41,812 nucleotides of DNA from Hirudo medicinalis (taxonomy: Eukaryota > Annelida > Clitellata > Hirudinida > Hirudinidae), in assembly GCA_011800805.1 (NCBI GenBank), contig MPNW01000704.1, positions 22,584 to 64,395 on the forward strand. Direction: 5' to 3'. Shown in pieces: positions 1 through 12,461 of the stretch. The notes below the pieces were generated by a model. The model did not search any database. It saw nothing but the letters and a program-made list of their open reading frames with translations, and was not told the DNA's origin. Both the position numbers and the translations under genes were made by a program. Numbering within the stretch: the first letter of the stretch is position 1; every line of letters begins with the position of its first letter.

Positions 1-1929
1 ATACAAATATTAAAACAGATTACGTAGCCAACTGCATCATCAACAATTGGAAGGTCTCTATCGATGCAACGTTGATGTGTACTTTGTACTGTCTTTGTGT
101 TGTTGATATCGTCGTTGTTGTTGTTGTTGTTATTGTTATTGTTGTTGTTGTTGTCGTCTGCGTCAACGCAACATTGCATAACATTGGCAGACATTTAAAT
201 GCAACATTGTCAACCTTCTTCATCAAAGACATCCCTTTATCACCAGTTGTTTCTTTCAAGTTAGTATTATTACGTCATCAACACGATGTCGGCATCTGAT
301 TTGGAATGATGATGTAACCAATTTCATTTGTCAAGTTCGTTCAAACATTAATATTATTATTAGTTTAATACAAAATATTATTGAATTTTATTAGTTATCT
401 TTTATTATTTTATATTATTTATTTTAACATTTATTTATTTCTTTATTCAATTAATTCAGCAATTTATTTTCTGGTTTTCAGAATTCCTAAGTTCACCAAA
501 AACACATCTTTATCCTATTAAACTGTCAACAGTTTAAAAGAAAAGCCAAAAAAAACTCCTTGAAATCCTAAATTCGCATTCGACTTTTTCAGTTCTGAGT
601 TTAGAACATTTTGATGCGCAGAAGATTTGAACTTTGATGTTTAGGGTCAAAGGTCTGTAAGGTGTGACCCTAGCGAGGGAACTGAGCAGACGACTCGTCT
701 GGAATGATGAGCTGTTTTCATCCTGAGAATCGTTTCATCATTTTAGATGAAGGTGATGTCTCTTTTTAGTCCAGAGTTCAAAATCTGAGACAATTTGAAA
801 GTCTACAATGGAGGCTCTTCAAAAGGGAGTTGTGGAATTTTGGATTTGTTCTTCATTTGTTGGTTGGAAAGTTGGTTTGAGGAGTTTATCTGTAATTTGT
901 TTTTAGTAATTTTGTTTGCTCAATTAAGAGAGTAATGTGATTACTTAGTGATTTTATTATATTACAGATTAATTATAAATATAATACATTTTATTATTAA
1001 TGTTTAGTGAAATTTCAACTAATCTTTGAATTAAAAAAAATTGAATGAAGCTAAAACAATTGTGTTCGTGGAAGGTAGAAATAAATTTATCAGCAACAAC
1101 AGCAACAGCAGCAGCAACAACAACAACAACAAGAATCACTGTTCCGCATTTTATGCCTTGTAAACTTTTATCTCACAAATTCCAGCAGATCCAGTGTCAC
1201 AATTTACTCTGTTTTTGAAACATAATAATAAAGATAATTATAGACGTTTATTTACAACGGTTCAAAAATAGATTTTCAATTTCAGATCCAGATTCAAATG
1301 TCGAATGTCGAATGTACACGCGGATAATCTTCCGGCCATTCCAGAGAAACGGAAATGAAGACGAGAGAGCAGAGTGGAATTGGAATAATTAATTGAATCC
1401 TGGAATGTTTGTGCACCTCCCCCCCTCCTCCTCCTCCTCCTCATCACTTCCACCGCAAGTTCTCCTTGGATGTCTGAAGTTGTGAATCATTTCCAAGAGA
1501 TTCAATTCATGTGATTTATTGAGACTTGCACATTAAGAGTTACTCATGAGTGATTGGTTATCATTGGTTTCCATTAATTCCTTCATAACTGTTTTTAAAT
1601 TCCTTGAATGAAACTTATAAATAAGTAAATAATTAAACTGTAAAATAAAACTGAAAAGTTAAATTCGAGTTAATTAATTAGTCGATTAATTAATTCTAGT
1701 TAAGTATTACATTACTAATTGAAACTAATCATTTTATGCGATTACACTTAATATTAACATTCTGATAAATTCCTTCACCATCCAATTTTTAGATTAATTC
1801 AAGCAATTAATTCTACTTTATTTTCAATCAAATCAATCAATCAATCGATCGACCGATTGAAAATCGATCAATCAATCAATTGATTGAAACAGATAAGAAA
1901 TCAACCGCAGGAACAACCTTTTCACCTTT
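1..1929. other. AT-rich intergenic DNA, no gene seen
   Basis: No reading frame here looks like protein. It holds a GTT/ATT microsatellite at about 108-158, a CAG/CAA tract at about 1090-1132, a TCC tract near 1420-1442 and a palindromic ATCA/TGAT stretch at about 1834-1887. The short open frames in this stretch come from these repeats. Confidence 0.6.
1817..1822 (-). terminator. Putative AATAAA polyadenylation signal of the secreted peptide gene
   Basis: On the minus strand this reads AATAAA, about 110 bases beyond the stop codon of the 1930-2184 reading frame. Position and sequence fit a cleavage/polyadenylation signal, but AATAAA is frequent in AT-rich DNA. Confidence 0.35.
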
Positions 1930-2184
1930 TCAGCGCTTGCTGGTGACACTATTGCAGTACTTGATGGCCTCTTTCTCCTTGCCACAGCACTCCTTGTAGA
2001 CACGGATTGAGTCTGTGAACCTGCCACACTCGTAACAGATCTCGAAGGTCACTGCCTCTGTCTGACAGTAACCAGGGCGGGACAGGGGCCTCATGCCCAC
2101 CCTCCTAACATCGGCTCCTACTTGGCTCAAAACTAGAACCGAAAAGACAAAAGCCAGGTACGGTTTATGCATTTCAATCGGCAA
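1930..2184 (-). CDS. Small secreted cysteine-rich peptide (hormone- or venom-like fold, family unknown)
   Basis: An 84-residue intact frame. A start at residue 1 or at the second Met (residue 5) gives a classic signal peptide: a short basic start, then the hydrophobic stretch LAFVFSVLVLSQVGA, with likely cleavage after GA. The mature part is about 60 residues with six cysteines spaced C-x9-C-x2-C-x12-CC-x9-C, and it ends in Lys-Arg just before the stop. Six cysteines suggest three disulfides, as in secreted neurohormones, defensins or insulin-like peptides, but I do not recognise the family. The codon composition is clearly richer in GC than the flanks. A TATA-like box lies about 100 bases upstream and a polyA signal about 110 bases downstream, so this may be a single coding exon. 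An upstream non-coding exon cannot be excluded. Confidence 0.6.
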   Translation of the reverse strand: MPIEMHKPYLAFVFSVLVLSQVGADVRRVGMRPLSRPGYCQTEAVTFEICYECGRFTDSIRVYKECCGKEKEAIKYCNSVTSKR

Positions 2185-2209
2185 AAGTTCAGAGATGAAG
2201 ATTCAAGAT

Positions 2210-2236
2210 TCAAGATTCAAGATACAAGATAACGAG
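2210..2236. repeat. Short AGATTCA-type tandem repeat
   Basis: About four imperfect copies of a 7-8 base unit (attcaag/atacaag) lie in the presumed 5' UTR or promoter of the secreted peptide gene. Confidence 0.5.
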
Positions 2237-2282
2237 TACAGAGAGAATAGAAAATCGTTTGGGTCTATGGGCGGGAGTTCTT

Positions 2283-2290
2283 CTTAAATA
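2283..2290 (-). promoter_or_regulatory. TATA-like box upstream of the secreted peptide gene
   Basis: The minus strand reads TATTTAAG, roughly 100 bases 5' of the ATG at 2184, leaving room for a short 5' UTR. A further TATA-like string lies near 2365-2375. This is inferred from sequence alone. Confidence 0.3.
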
Positions 2291-3029
2291 GTCCGAAGCG
2301 ATGCATGGACTGAGTGGTGAATGATGCCAGTGTCGTCTGCCGCCGCTGTAGACGTACGGCGGCAATATAAAAAAATTCTCTAACAAATCTATCTGTTTGT
2401 CTAAGTTTGCCCGTCGTGTCTTCGAGCTACGACAGTTTTGATTGAATGTCTGTGATTGATTGTTTGATTGATTGATTGATGGTCGATTCAAATTGACGTT
2501 TGAAAAACAAAGCGCTAGAGAATCATGCATGAACGAGGTGAATGAACTGTGTGAATGAATACGAAGCACGCATGCATGCACGTAAAAATATACTGCATGC
2601 ATGCATTCATGTCCGGCGAGAATGACTCATCTGCTTCATTCAGAATGGTGAATGGAAAATTTCTAAACTGTTATTTTGTCACTCATCTAACAAAGACACG
2701 AATTCTATTCTGAAGGAAGGAAAATTACTGGATCCATATTTTAGAACTTACAACAATTGTTGTCAACAACAATCTTTTGTCTAAAAATACATATTTGCAA
2801 GACGTCCTTACTTCTTTAAGCTCTTCGTTCTAAATTTAAACTGGGTTGAAAGTAAACCTATTACAGATTGCAGATTACAGATTACAGACGGACGTAAACA
2901 GTGGAAAGATTTTATTTCAAGTCAAGATAGATTTATCCACGCTGATCCTGATCGGTCTCCATGCAAGAGGATTGGAGGACTCGCTTGAAAATTATGTAAT
3001 AATTATTCATATTATTATTATTATGAAAT

Positions 3030-3165
3030 ATCATTAATAATATTATTATGTAATATCATTAATAATATTATTATGTAATATCATTAATAATATTATTATG
3101 TAATATCATTAATAATGTTATTATGTAATATCATTAATAATATTATTATTAAATCTAATTATGTA
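3030..3165. repeat. Minisatellite with 25-base unit
   Basis: About five near-identical copies of a unit containing TAATATCATTAATAATATTA. An ATT run follows at 3178-3210. Confidence 0.8.
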
Positions 3166-3178
3166 ATGATCTTCATTA

Positions 3179-3209
<31 letters not shown>

Positions 3210-3399
3210 ATCTAATTTTGTAATTATGTTTAATTACGTCCTAGTAAACCGGTGCCCAGTTATTACGTCACAATATTTAGTATAGTAGTTAAGATGTTAG
3301 ATTTTCTATTTCGTTTGAGATGTCAAAGATTTGTTTCTTACGTTCATTTATGATTCGCATCAGATGACAAATTTCGCCTGAAGACAAAAAGCCGTTATT

Positions 3400-3655
3400 A
3401 GAATTATGATTATTAAAATTATGATTATGAGAATTATGATTATTAGAATTATGATCATGAAAATTATGATCATGAGAATTATGATTATTAGAATTATGAT
3501 TATTAAAATTATGATTATGAGAATTATGATTATTAGAATTATGATTATGAGAATTATGATTATGAGAATTATGATTATTAGAATTATGATCATGAAAATT
3601 ATGATCATGAGAATTATGATTATGAGAATTATGATTATTAAAATTATGATGAATT
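3400..3655. repeat. GAATTATGATTATTA minisatellite
   Basis: About 17 copies of a 15-base unit with GAATTATGATTATTA / GATCATGA variants. Long open frames on both strands (Asn-His-rich, or Met-Ile-rich) are by-products of the repeat and should not be called genes. Confidence 0.85.
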
Positions 3656-3974
3656 ATTGCCAAATAAAATTTCCTAATAAGAAGTTGATTGGAAGCCTTT
3701 TTGCAAGGCCTCTCCGGTGCAAGTGGATTCATTAATCCAGGAGCTGAGCTGGATCCTGTTCTAATTATTAGTAGATCCTTCCAAGATAATCCCACGCGCA
3801 CTCACACGCACACACACACAGACGCACTCTTCCTGACACATACACACTGAGAATCCTGATGGAGATATCACGTGATAGTCACATGGTAGTCTCGTCATGT
3901 GTGGAGGTTGATCAACATGGCTCGCATGGGTTGATCAACAAGTGGAGTGAATTTTCATCACCTACATGCGATGC

Positions 3975-4158
3975 TATCTTGTCCGAGTTGTTGCTGCTGT
4001 TGTTCTTGTCTGTGTTGTTGTTTCTGTTCTTGCCTGTGTTGTTGTTGCTGTTGTTGTTCTTATCTGCATTGTTGTTGTTGCTGTTGTTCTTGTCTGTGTT
4101 GTTGCTGTTCTTGTCTGCGTTGTTTTTGTTGTTGTTGTTGTTGTTGTTGCTGCAAGAC
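3975..4158. repeat. TTG/TGT-CTTGTC compound microsatellite
   Basis: A trinucleotide TTG tract interrupted by regularly spaced TTCTTGTCTGTG segments. It is open in several frames as poly-Leu, poly-Cys or poly-Val, which is typical of simple repeats. Confidence 0.8.
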
Positions 4159-4411
4159 ATCTTCAGTTCGTGATGAAGATTAGATTTAAAAAGTAATTCA
4201 ATCAATTCTTTATTAATTGGATTTTAATAAAATTCGTCAATGTCAATGTTTTATTCAAGCACTCAAACGTGGACAATAACAAAAGTTGAAGCCCAACAAC
4301 ACGATGCAGTTGTGCAGTTGTGTTGTCATGTTTTGTTTCGAAACAAAAACAAACAAAATACACGTATCTGTATCAGAGAAACAAACGTTTTTATGGAAGC
4401 AACTAATCAAG

Positions 4412-4487
4412 TCTGATGATGATGACGATGACGATGGCGATGGTAACGACGACGACGACGACGATGATGATTATGATGATGATGATG

Positions 4488-4534
<47 letters not shown>

Positions 4535-4612
4535 TATTATTATTATTATTATTATTGATGATAATGATGATGATGNCTGTTATTATTATTATTATTATTA
4601 CATGTATTCTCG
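4412..4612. repeat. GAT/GAC then ATT microsatellite with a single N
   Basis: A GATGAC tract merges into a long ATT tract. The lone N at 4576 is probably an assembly join inside the repeat. Confidence 0.85.
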
Positions 4613-4734
4613 ATAAAGTAGAATATTATAATAAAGAAATTTACTTGTGTAAATGAGTGTTTGTTAATGTTTGTGGATTCATTTCAATCCATATTTTTCA
4701 ATTTATTCCTTAAAGGGTTATGAAAAAAACTCTG

Positions 4735-4865
4735 ATATTGAATTGTTACATTGTTGGCATGTTGGATTGTTGAATTGTTGAATTATTCATTGATGAATTG
4801 TTGCATTGTTGAATTGTTCATTGATGAATTGTTGCATTGTTGAATTGTTCATTGTTGCAAGGTTG
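4735..4865. repeat. Minisatellite of TTGTTGAATTGTTCATTGATG type
   Basis: Imperfect copies of a roughly 31-base unit built from the 8-mer attgttga/attgttgc. The two central copies are virtually identical. Confidence 0.7.
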
Positions 4866-5446
4866 ACATGTTGCTCTCAGAATTACAGAACCAGGACGAT
4901 AACGCAGAACTGATTTATGATCTTCTGTTTCATGTTATTTTTTCTCCAATAATAATTATTTAAAAATAAATAACAAAAAAAAATATCTTTAGCGATTATA
5001 CCTGCTCCTCTGCATCTGAGAATTAACATTGAAATTCTCACGATGAATGGGGGTGGGTGAGGAATTCATTTTTGTCTGCTGGTCGTTTGAACCCCAATCA
5101 CAGTCTCTGAGAATTTCAATCTGCTGTCGTAAATGATAAATTCTTATCTAGTTAATTGTAATTACAATATTTATTTATTAATAATTGTAAATTATAATGA
5201 TTAATCTAGCAATTAATGTTTCAATGTGAAATATTTTTTCGATTGAAATCCATAGAGGATTTTTGTACTCTCAACATCGCGAAAATAACAAGGCAATGGG
5301 ATTATAATTCAACTATTATTATTATTATTAATTATTCCTAACAACAACTGTGATCATCATCATCATCATCATAATAATAAAAATATAACGTTAGGTCTGA
5401 AGCGGCTAATATACTGCTAAACTGCTTCTGAGCAGATCGAGCCGCA

Positions 5447-5716
5447 ATGAGCCACAAGTCTACCCCCCCCTCTCACTTTCAGATACCGAACCACCCGGTC
5501 GTCCACCAACCTTCTTCCATGGACTTAACCAGCATCGACAAGGGGCTGGGTCACCCCCGCATGAACGGACACACCCCTGTGGATGTGTACCACTCCCTGG
5601 ACGACAAAAGAGAAAGATCGGAAGATTTTAAAGACTGCTTCGTCAACGCTGTCCTCAATGTTTTGGGATGTTTTGCCACGGGTTGGTTGCCCTTTTGTTC
5701 TGTAATGTTGAATTGA
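5447..5716 (+). CDS. Unassigned 89-codon ORF, possibly one exon of a gene
   Basis: An open frame from an ATG, preceded 10 bases upstream by a plausible splice acceptor (TTCTGAGCAG). The first 60 residues are hydrophilic, rich in Pro, His, Ser and charged residues. The last 25 or so are hydrophobic with cysteines (CFVNAVLNVLGCFATG then WLPFCSVMLN), like a membrane segment. A GT donor within GCCACGG/GTTGG near residue 79 would make this a first exon. No family is recognised, and no partner exon was found before the opposite-strand vWA gene ends at 6395. Its composition differs from the surrounding AT-rich DNA, which argues for coding, but confidence is low. Confidence 0.3.
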   Translation: MSHKSTPPSHFQIPNHPVVHQPSSMDLTSIDKGLGHPRMNGHTPVDVYHSLDDKRERSEDFKDCFVNAVLNVLGCFATGWLPFCSVMLN

Positions 5717-5837
5717 GCTGATCATATTTCAAGTTATTATTTTGAAATAGTATTTATTTCTTTATCAGTGGATTTATTGCCTAATGATTTTTATAATTTA
5801 TGCTGTGATTTTTATAGTTTATGTTTTAATTTCTTTG

Positions 5838-6072
5838 ATTTGTAGTGTTGTGTTGATATTGTTGTAGTGTTGTGTTGATGTTATTGTAGTGTTGTGTTGA
5901 TATTGTTGTAGTGTTGTGTTGATATTGTTGTAGTGTTGTGTTGATATTATTGTAGTGTTGTGTTGATATTGTTGTAGTGTTGTGTTGATATTATTGTAGT
6001 GTTGTGTTGATATTGTTGTAGTGTTGTGTTGATGTTATTATGGTATTATGTTTGTGTTATTGCAGTATTGTG
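5838..6072. repeat. 22-base minisatellite (TTGTAGTGTTGTGTTGATAT)
   Basis: About ten copies of a 22-base unit. Single-base differences (GATATTG versus GATGTTA) alternate between copies. It lies between the 5447 ORF and the 3' end of the vWA gene. Confidence 0.85.
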
Positions 6073-6171
6073 TGGACGTTATTGAGGGGTGTTGTGTTGG
6101 TATTGTTGTTGTTGTTGTTGTTGTTTGTTGTAATGTCAGTTACATAACAGGACGATCATGACGGATGCAAA

Positions 6172-6250
6172 CACCACGGGCGCTATGAGGCTGTGCAAGC
6201 TGGGTTTCGAACACGACACTTAACGACTGTTGCTTTTACCCTCGCTCGTA
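6172..6250 (-). mobile_element. Fragment of the tRNA-derived SINE family
   Basis: The minus strand contains the SINE body around the B box (GTGTCGTGTTCGAAACCCAGC at 6197-6219, one base over a core of GTTCGAAACCC) and part of GGCGC. It is truncated at the 5' end and diverged from the full-length copies at 15668-15850 and 17829-18012. Confidence 0.65.
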
Positions 6251-6394
6251 GTTATTTGAACTTTTGAAAAAAAAAGAAGCTTACATAAACACAAATAATT
6301 CAATGAACTTGGATGACTTGTAAACTGCTAAAAACAACAACAAAACAACAACAACAAAAACCAAACAACAAGAATGAAAAGTCGATGATGTTAT

Positions 6395-9300
6395 TCACCA
6401 TCCTCCACCACAAAGTTCCCTCAGCAACCGCTCGGACACATCGTCGACGCTCGTGTTCGATTCCAGCCTCAGGAAGTGCATCCTCTTGGGGTACGAAGCC
6501 ATCCTGACCAGGTCGTCGGGGTGGACCTCTTCCCCGATCCCAACCACGAAGACCACCACCCCCCTGCTTTTCAGCTCTTCCGCCCCATGTCCAGGGAGGG
6601 GGTCACCCACGTTGTTGAATCCGTCGGTCATGATGACGACCACGTTCAGGACGTCGGGTCGGTCTCCGTTCTCCTGATGGAAAAAGAACGTTTATGCAGT
6701 TTTGTGGGTTTCAACATGAGGGAGATGTTGTTGCTGCTGTTGTTGAGTTGTTGCTGTTGTTGTTGTTGAGTTTTTGTTGCTGCTGTTGTTGAGTTGTTGC
6801 TGGTGTTGTTGTTGAGTTGTTGTTGTTGTTGTTGTTGTTGAGTTGTTGTTGCTGCTGTTGTTGAGTTGTTGTTGCTGGGGAGTATTTATTGAGTGGTTGT
6901 CGTTGTAATAAAAACATCCCCGCCTCGCAATAAATACTGAATAACTGAGGTCATCACGAGAACTACTCGCAGCATAAAACCACGGAGGTCGTAAATGTTT
7001 ATTTAAGTTAAGTATTGTATTTAAAACTTGAAAACAACGCCATACTTAAATTCAAATTTAAGTTAAAAATGAAAAATAAAACGAATTAAGAATAACAGAT
7101 ATGACGAAATTAATTCAATTTCAGGACATTTACAAACAATAAAAACAATAAAAACCCATCCATCCATCCATCTTTCCTTCCATCCATCATTCTATCTACC
7201 CTCCCATCCATCCATCGATCCATCCTTCCATCCATCCATCTATCCATTCTTCCATCCATCCTTCCAACCATCCTTTTTTCCATTCTTCCATCCATCCTTT
7301 CATCCTTCCATCCGTCCATCCATCCTTCCGTTCAGCCCATTCATTCTAAAAAAAAGAAGACAAACCCTTCTGAAGATGCGATCAGACAGGTATTTGAATG
7401 CCCCCCTGATGTTGGTTCTTCCCCCTTTCCTGGTGAAGTCGAATGATTCAAGTGCTGCTCTCTTGTCTCCTCTGAACCTCCTCAAGTCGAAGGAACTGAG
7501 GACATCAGTTGAAAAGATGACGGACGCAACTCTGACCATGTCTGAGTCCACATCGAGGCCCATGGTGATTGATCTTGCCAGAGCTGCTGCCCTGCGACAT
7601 TCGTCGAGGACGCTGCCAGAAACGTCGATGACGATGGCAAGGTCGAGTCTGGAAGTGCATCCTGGATTTTGGAAAAATAAGTTTGTAAAGTCGAGTTGAG
7701 GAAACATCTTGTGGTTTTTAATGTCGTTGCTTGGCTTGTTGTGGGGTTTATCATTACATGTTGTTTGAGTTGTTGTGGGGTTTATCATTAGATGTTGTTT
7801 GGCTTGTTGTATTATTTCACGGACTCTGAGCTACTCACTGTTCTGACAAAACCTGCCAGCAAGTCCTGTTGGACACTGACAGTAAAACATGTTGTGGTCG
7901 TCAAGGCACGTGCCGCCATTTTGGCAGGGACTGGAAGAACATTCGTTGACAGCTGCGAAGTTCAACATGAGCCTCACAATAATTACTCAATAGCTATAAT
8001 TTAGAATGATTATAATTTACTTAAATAACTTTTAGTACATTAACGATTACTAGTGTAATCATTACACTTCAGGTAATTAAACTGGTCTCCATACAAATTA
8101 ATTTTGAGTCATCAAGAGAGCAACTTGACAACGGAAATATTTCAGGACTGCCAAGGAAGCATCCTTTCTAACAGTTGCAAGTTGCTCCTAAGACTCCTTC
8201 CACGACAGTTGGAAGATCAGAAAAACTGGAGACCCAGAACTGATTCACGGGTCGAGGAAGGCTGGCCATGACCTCAAGTTCAAGGGAGTCCTTCACAGAA
8301 TCTCCAATGGAAACTGTCAGAACCAGAACACCTTCTTCTCTGACCTGAAATTAATAACTTAACAATATTGCCTATATATATATTATATATATATATGTTA
8401 TATTATATATATATATATATATATATTATAATTATTTATGAATTTATTTCTGAACCAATAAAACAAAAAAAAACCCTAAATAAATTCAAAAATAAAATAT
8501 AAATTCAAATACACAATAAATAATATTACAATAAATTATACTAATTATACATAATTACGATAATAATTACAACATAATAATCAATTATAATAATTAATTT
8601 AAGCGGATATTCTTAATTAGTTTTAATTCTTACTTTTCAATTACTTCAATGAATTTACCTCGATGGATCGCTGAGTCATCACCTCCGAGTTCAAATCCGA
8701 CTCCGTATTTGTGACGATCACTGCAATCTTTTTGGCATAAAGTCGACCTCCGTTATGAGGATGATAAACCCTGGTGAGCAGTCTGAGAGCCTCAGAAGTG
8801 TCTGATCTTCCACCGAGGAAAGGTACTCTTTGGACGGCCTGAGGTCGAGAGGAAATCGAGAAACAAAAATGAAACAAGAAGTCAAAAGGATGCTTTCTGG
8901 GAATTCCACATCAAGTCACAGAACCTCAGCAATATCTTGCCTCGTTTCGTACTGGAGGAGGAAGAAGTGAACGCAGGCAATCTCTGCCCAGAAGATGAGG
9001 GACACCCTGGTCCTGGTGGGGTGCACGTCGAGTCTGTGGACGATGGAGACGATGAAGTCCCTCACGAATTGGAGACGTTCTCGGTGGATGGAAGACCCGA
9101 CAAACACCAGGAACACCAGGTCCACCTCGCCGGAGCAATCTAAGATGACAGGATAACATAATTAAAATAATTGGAATCGAAATATCATTCTAATTAAAAC
9201 AAATCAACAAATAACTTGACATTCTAAAACGAATTTTTTTTAATTCAAAAATTAAAGTCGAATGAAATTGAAAGAAATTCAAGTCCAAACCTCGTTCACA

Positions 9301-10491
9301 AAGGTGTCCTGATGAGTGTTGAGGACAAGGACCACACTCGAAACCACCCAGAATGTTTTTGCAGGTGGCTCCATTTTTGCAAGGTACAGACGAGCAGTAA
9401 TCAATAGCTGTACAGGTGAATAAATAAGTCCATTAATTTATCAGGTAGCTGTCTAATTAAAATTAAAATTTAAAAAAATTAAATTGGAGAATTAAAATTA
9501 AAAAGTAAAATCTTTTTTTTAAATAGAACTATTGAACAATTTCGGAATGTTTTAGAGAATAATTCGTTTAAAATGAAAATAACTTTCAAACAATTCAAAA
9601 CCTCGACAATTGAAAACAAAGATTGTAAAACTTTCACAGAAGCTATTAATGTACTTTTACAATAAACTTCTTCATCCGATCTGACTCCATCCATCCATCC
9701 ATCCATCCGTCCGTCCGTCCGTCCGTCCATCCATCCATCCATCCACCTATCCATCCATCAATCCATCCATCCATCTATACATCCATCCATCCATCCATCA
9801 ATCAATCAATCCATCAATAAATAAATAANTTGTCATGGCTAGGCTTTTAGTCATTTCCATGCATTTTTCCTTCCATCCATCTATCCATTCATCCATGCAT
9901 CCACGCATACATCCATCCATTCATGCATCCATCCATTCATCCATCCATCCGTGCACAAATACCGAACAAAAACATAAAAATAGAATCTCCCACAAATTCA
10001 AACAATAGTTTCCAAAAACATATATAATTATTTCCTTATAATTATGGATAATATATAATTATTTCCAATTAATTATATAAATAATATACAAATAATAAAA
10101 ATATCCAACAGGTAGATGTCATAATGATGTAGATGTAGATGGAATATTTTGCAGCCTACCTGCACACAAAAGATCAACAAGCGCATTCCTGGTCACAGAT
10201 GAGTTTGTGAGTTGGTCGTAGCTTGGTGTCAAGAGGATGTTCTTGGAGTGCGGAAAACTTGCCATCAGTGACAAGCGATTCACCTGGACGTGGGGTTCAA
10301 TTCCAACCTTTGATTTGGAAAAAAATGTTTATCAGTTTTTTTTGTCATCGTTACCAGCTTCGTTCACTTGCTTGGGAATTCTTGATGGGTTTAGAATCAA
10401 ATGAGTTTATTATAATAATTTCAAAATTGATAATCATTAATATGTTACTATGTTACTATTTGTTAGTGCGTTAATAAATTACTGTTATTAA

Positions 10492-10522
<31 letters not shown>

Positions 10523-12420
10523 AAAAAACATTACGGAATAATATAACTTCCGATATTTGCAAAAAAACAAAACACAAGAAGACTTGGCCTGTCCGAACTC
10601 GACCGACTGATCATATTTCTGAGCATTGGAGCGTAAAAAGAAAAAAAAATTCTTTCCGCGTGACTTAACATGAAAAAAGATCCTCGAGAAGCGAACAAAA
10701 TGCATCCCGAAAGCCAACCGCCACGATTGAAATCCCCTGTCGCCTGCAACGGACTGCCTCGATCCAACTTCCGGTCTCGTTGTCATGGAGACCGTCCGTG
10801 AGGAAAACAATGACGTCACTACGATTTACCCTAGCCCCGTTCGAAGGAGAACATTGATTCCCTTGCCAGTCTGAAAATTGTGGAGCTCAAATATTGATTT
10901 GATTTTGTTTCAAAATCAATTTGAATTGTCTGAATGTTTTGCGTTCCTGCATGTCAAGGCAATGGCAAGAGTCGTCATGTATCGTGTTCGCGGCCCAGCC
11001 TGCATCGCCAGGGAGCGCCCTCCGCTGGGGCGCTATATAAATGGTAGATCGATTAAAAAGTGCATTCACATCCTACTACTCGGATACATAAGGCAAAATA
11101 TCGGTTAAATACAAATATAACAAAATAGAGAGAGCACAAATAATAATACTAAATAAACAAGCGGAAAGTATAAAAACAGATACAATCTTGAAATGTACAC
11201 TCGAGACAAAACAATAATAATAACAACAACAACAACAGCAGCAACAATAACAACAGCAACAACAACAATCAACAACAACAATCAACAGCAGCAACAACAA
11301 CAACATCAGAAGCAACAACAACAATCAACAACAGCAACAACAACAACAATCAACAACAACAGTCTCAGAACCTCAACGCCTTCTCAGAGTTGCAAGTTGA
11401 GCCTGGCACGAACGGAACATTGGTAGCCCAGAGGAGTTCCTTCCTGGTGCTGAATTCATTCAAGTGGAACATCACTGTGGCAACGTCACCGGCGGTCATC
11501 AGGCCCACCCTCGATCCGTCGGGCCGACCGACGTCGAGATATTGGATGACGTCTGAGACGAATGACGTCATAGCCTGAAACATGGCAAAGGTTTTCGATT
11601 GGGAGGAGTCAAGGATGAACACGACGTCACTGCCGGTTGAACAACCTGGATTGAAAGACAACACCTGTTTAGCATTATTGCTGGCAATTAATTCAATTTT
11701 TGAGGGGGGTAAATCTCACTAGATTCACAGAATGGACCGGCCCGAAGAGGGGGGCATTGGCAGCTCACCCCACTTCCTTCCTCGGTGCAGTTACCCCCGT
11801 AGAGACATGGACCATTTAGATTGCAATTGGCATCGGCTGAATAAAACGATAAATTGAATTAATCACTGACTGAAAAATACATAAACTAACAGAAACATAC
11901 AAACATTAACAGAAACATACAAACACTAACAGAAACATACAAACACCAACAGAAACATAAAAACACTAACAGAAGCATACAATCTTCCTCAAAGGTTCCA
12001 CCAACGAGGGCACGTCCCTTGCCGAGTTGACGACGAACAGGTGTCTCTGGTGAGGGTAGGTGGTTATGGCCGACAGCTCCTGAATGTTCAAATGAGTCCC
12101 CATCCCCACGGCTGCTATGAAAATGCCTTTTTCATGGGCCCTTTTTGCTTCTTTTACGCTTGAGGTGGGATCCACTGACGGGTTGCTGGTCACAACGAGG
12201 ACCACCCTGTTCACTAGGGCATCCTCGTTGAGATAATTTAATAATAACATATAATTTTTAAACTATGAAAGTAATATTTGATTTTATTGTGGATGCAGCA
12301 ACAGCTGTTAACATTGGGTACATTGGCACTTCAATTACATTAATGATTTGTAATGTAATTACATTAATCATTTTATTTGAATATTGCAACATATAATTAA
12401 TTAATATTTTGTAAGGAATA

Positions 12421-12461
<41 letters not shown>

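Noticed and set aside
690..730. ATGATGA followed by CTGA, resembling C and D boxes of a snoRNA
   Set aside because: The boxes are under 20 bases apart and there is no terminal stem.
3289..3801. 170-codon minus-strand frame rich in Asn and His
   Set aside because: It is driven by the 15-base GAATTATGATTATTA minisatellite, which is open on both strands.
3859..4205. Several overlapping poly-Leu, poly-Cys, poly-Val and poly-Asn frames
   Set aside because: All are translations of one TTG/CTG microsatellite.
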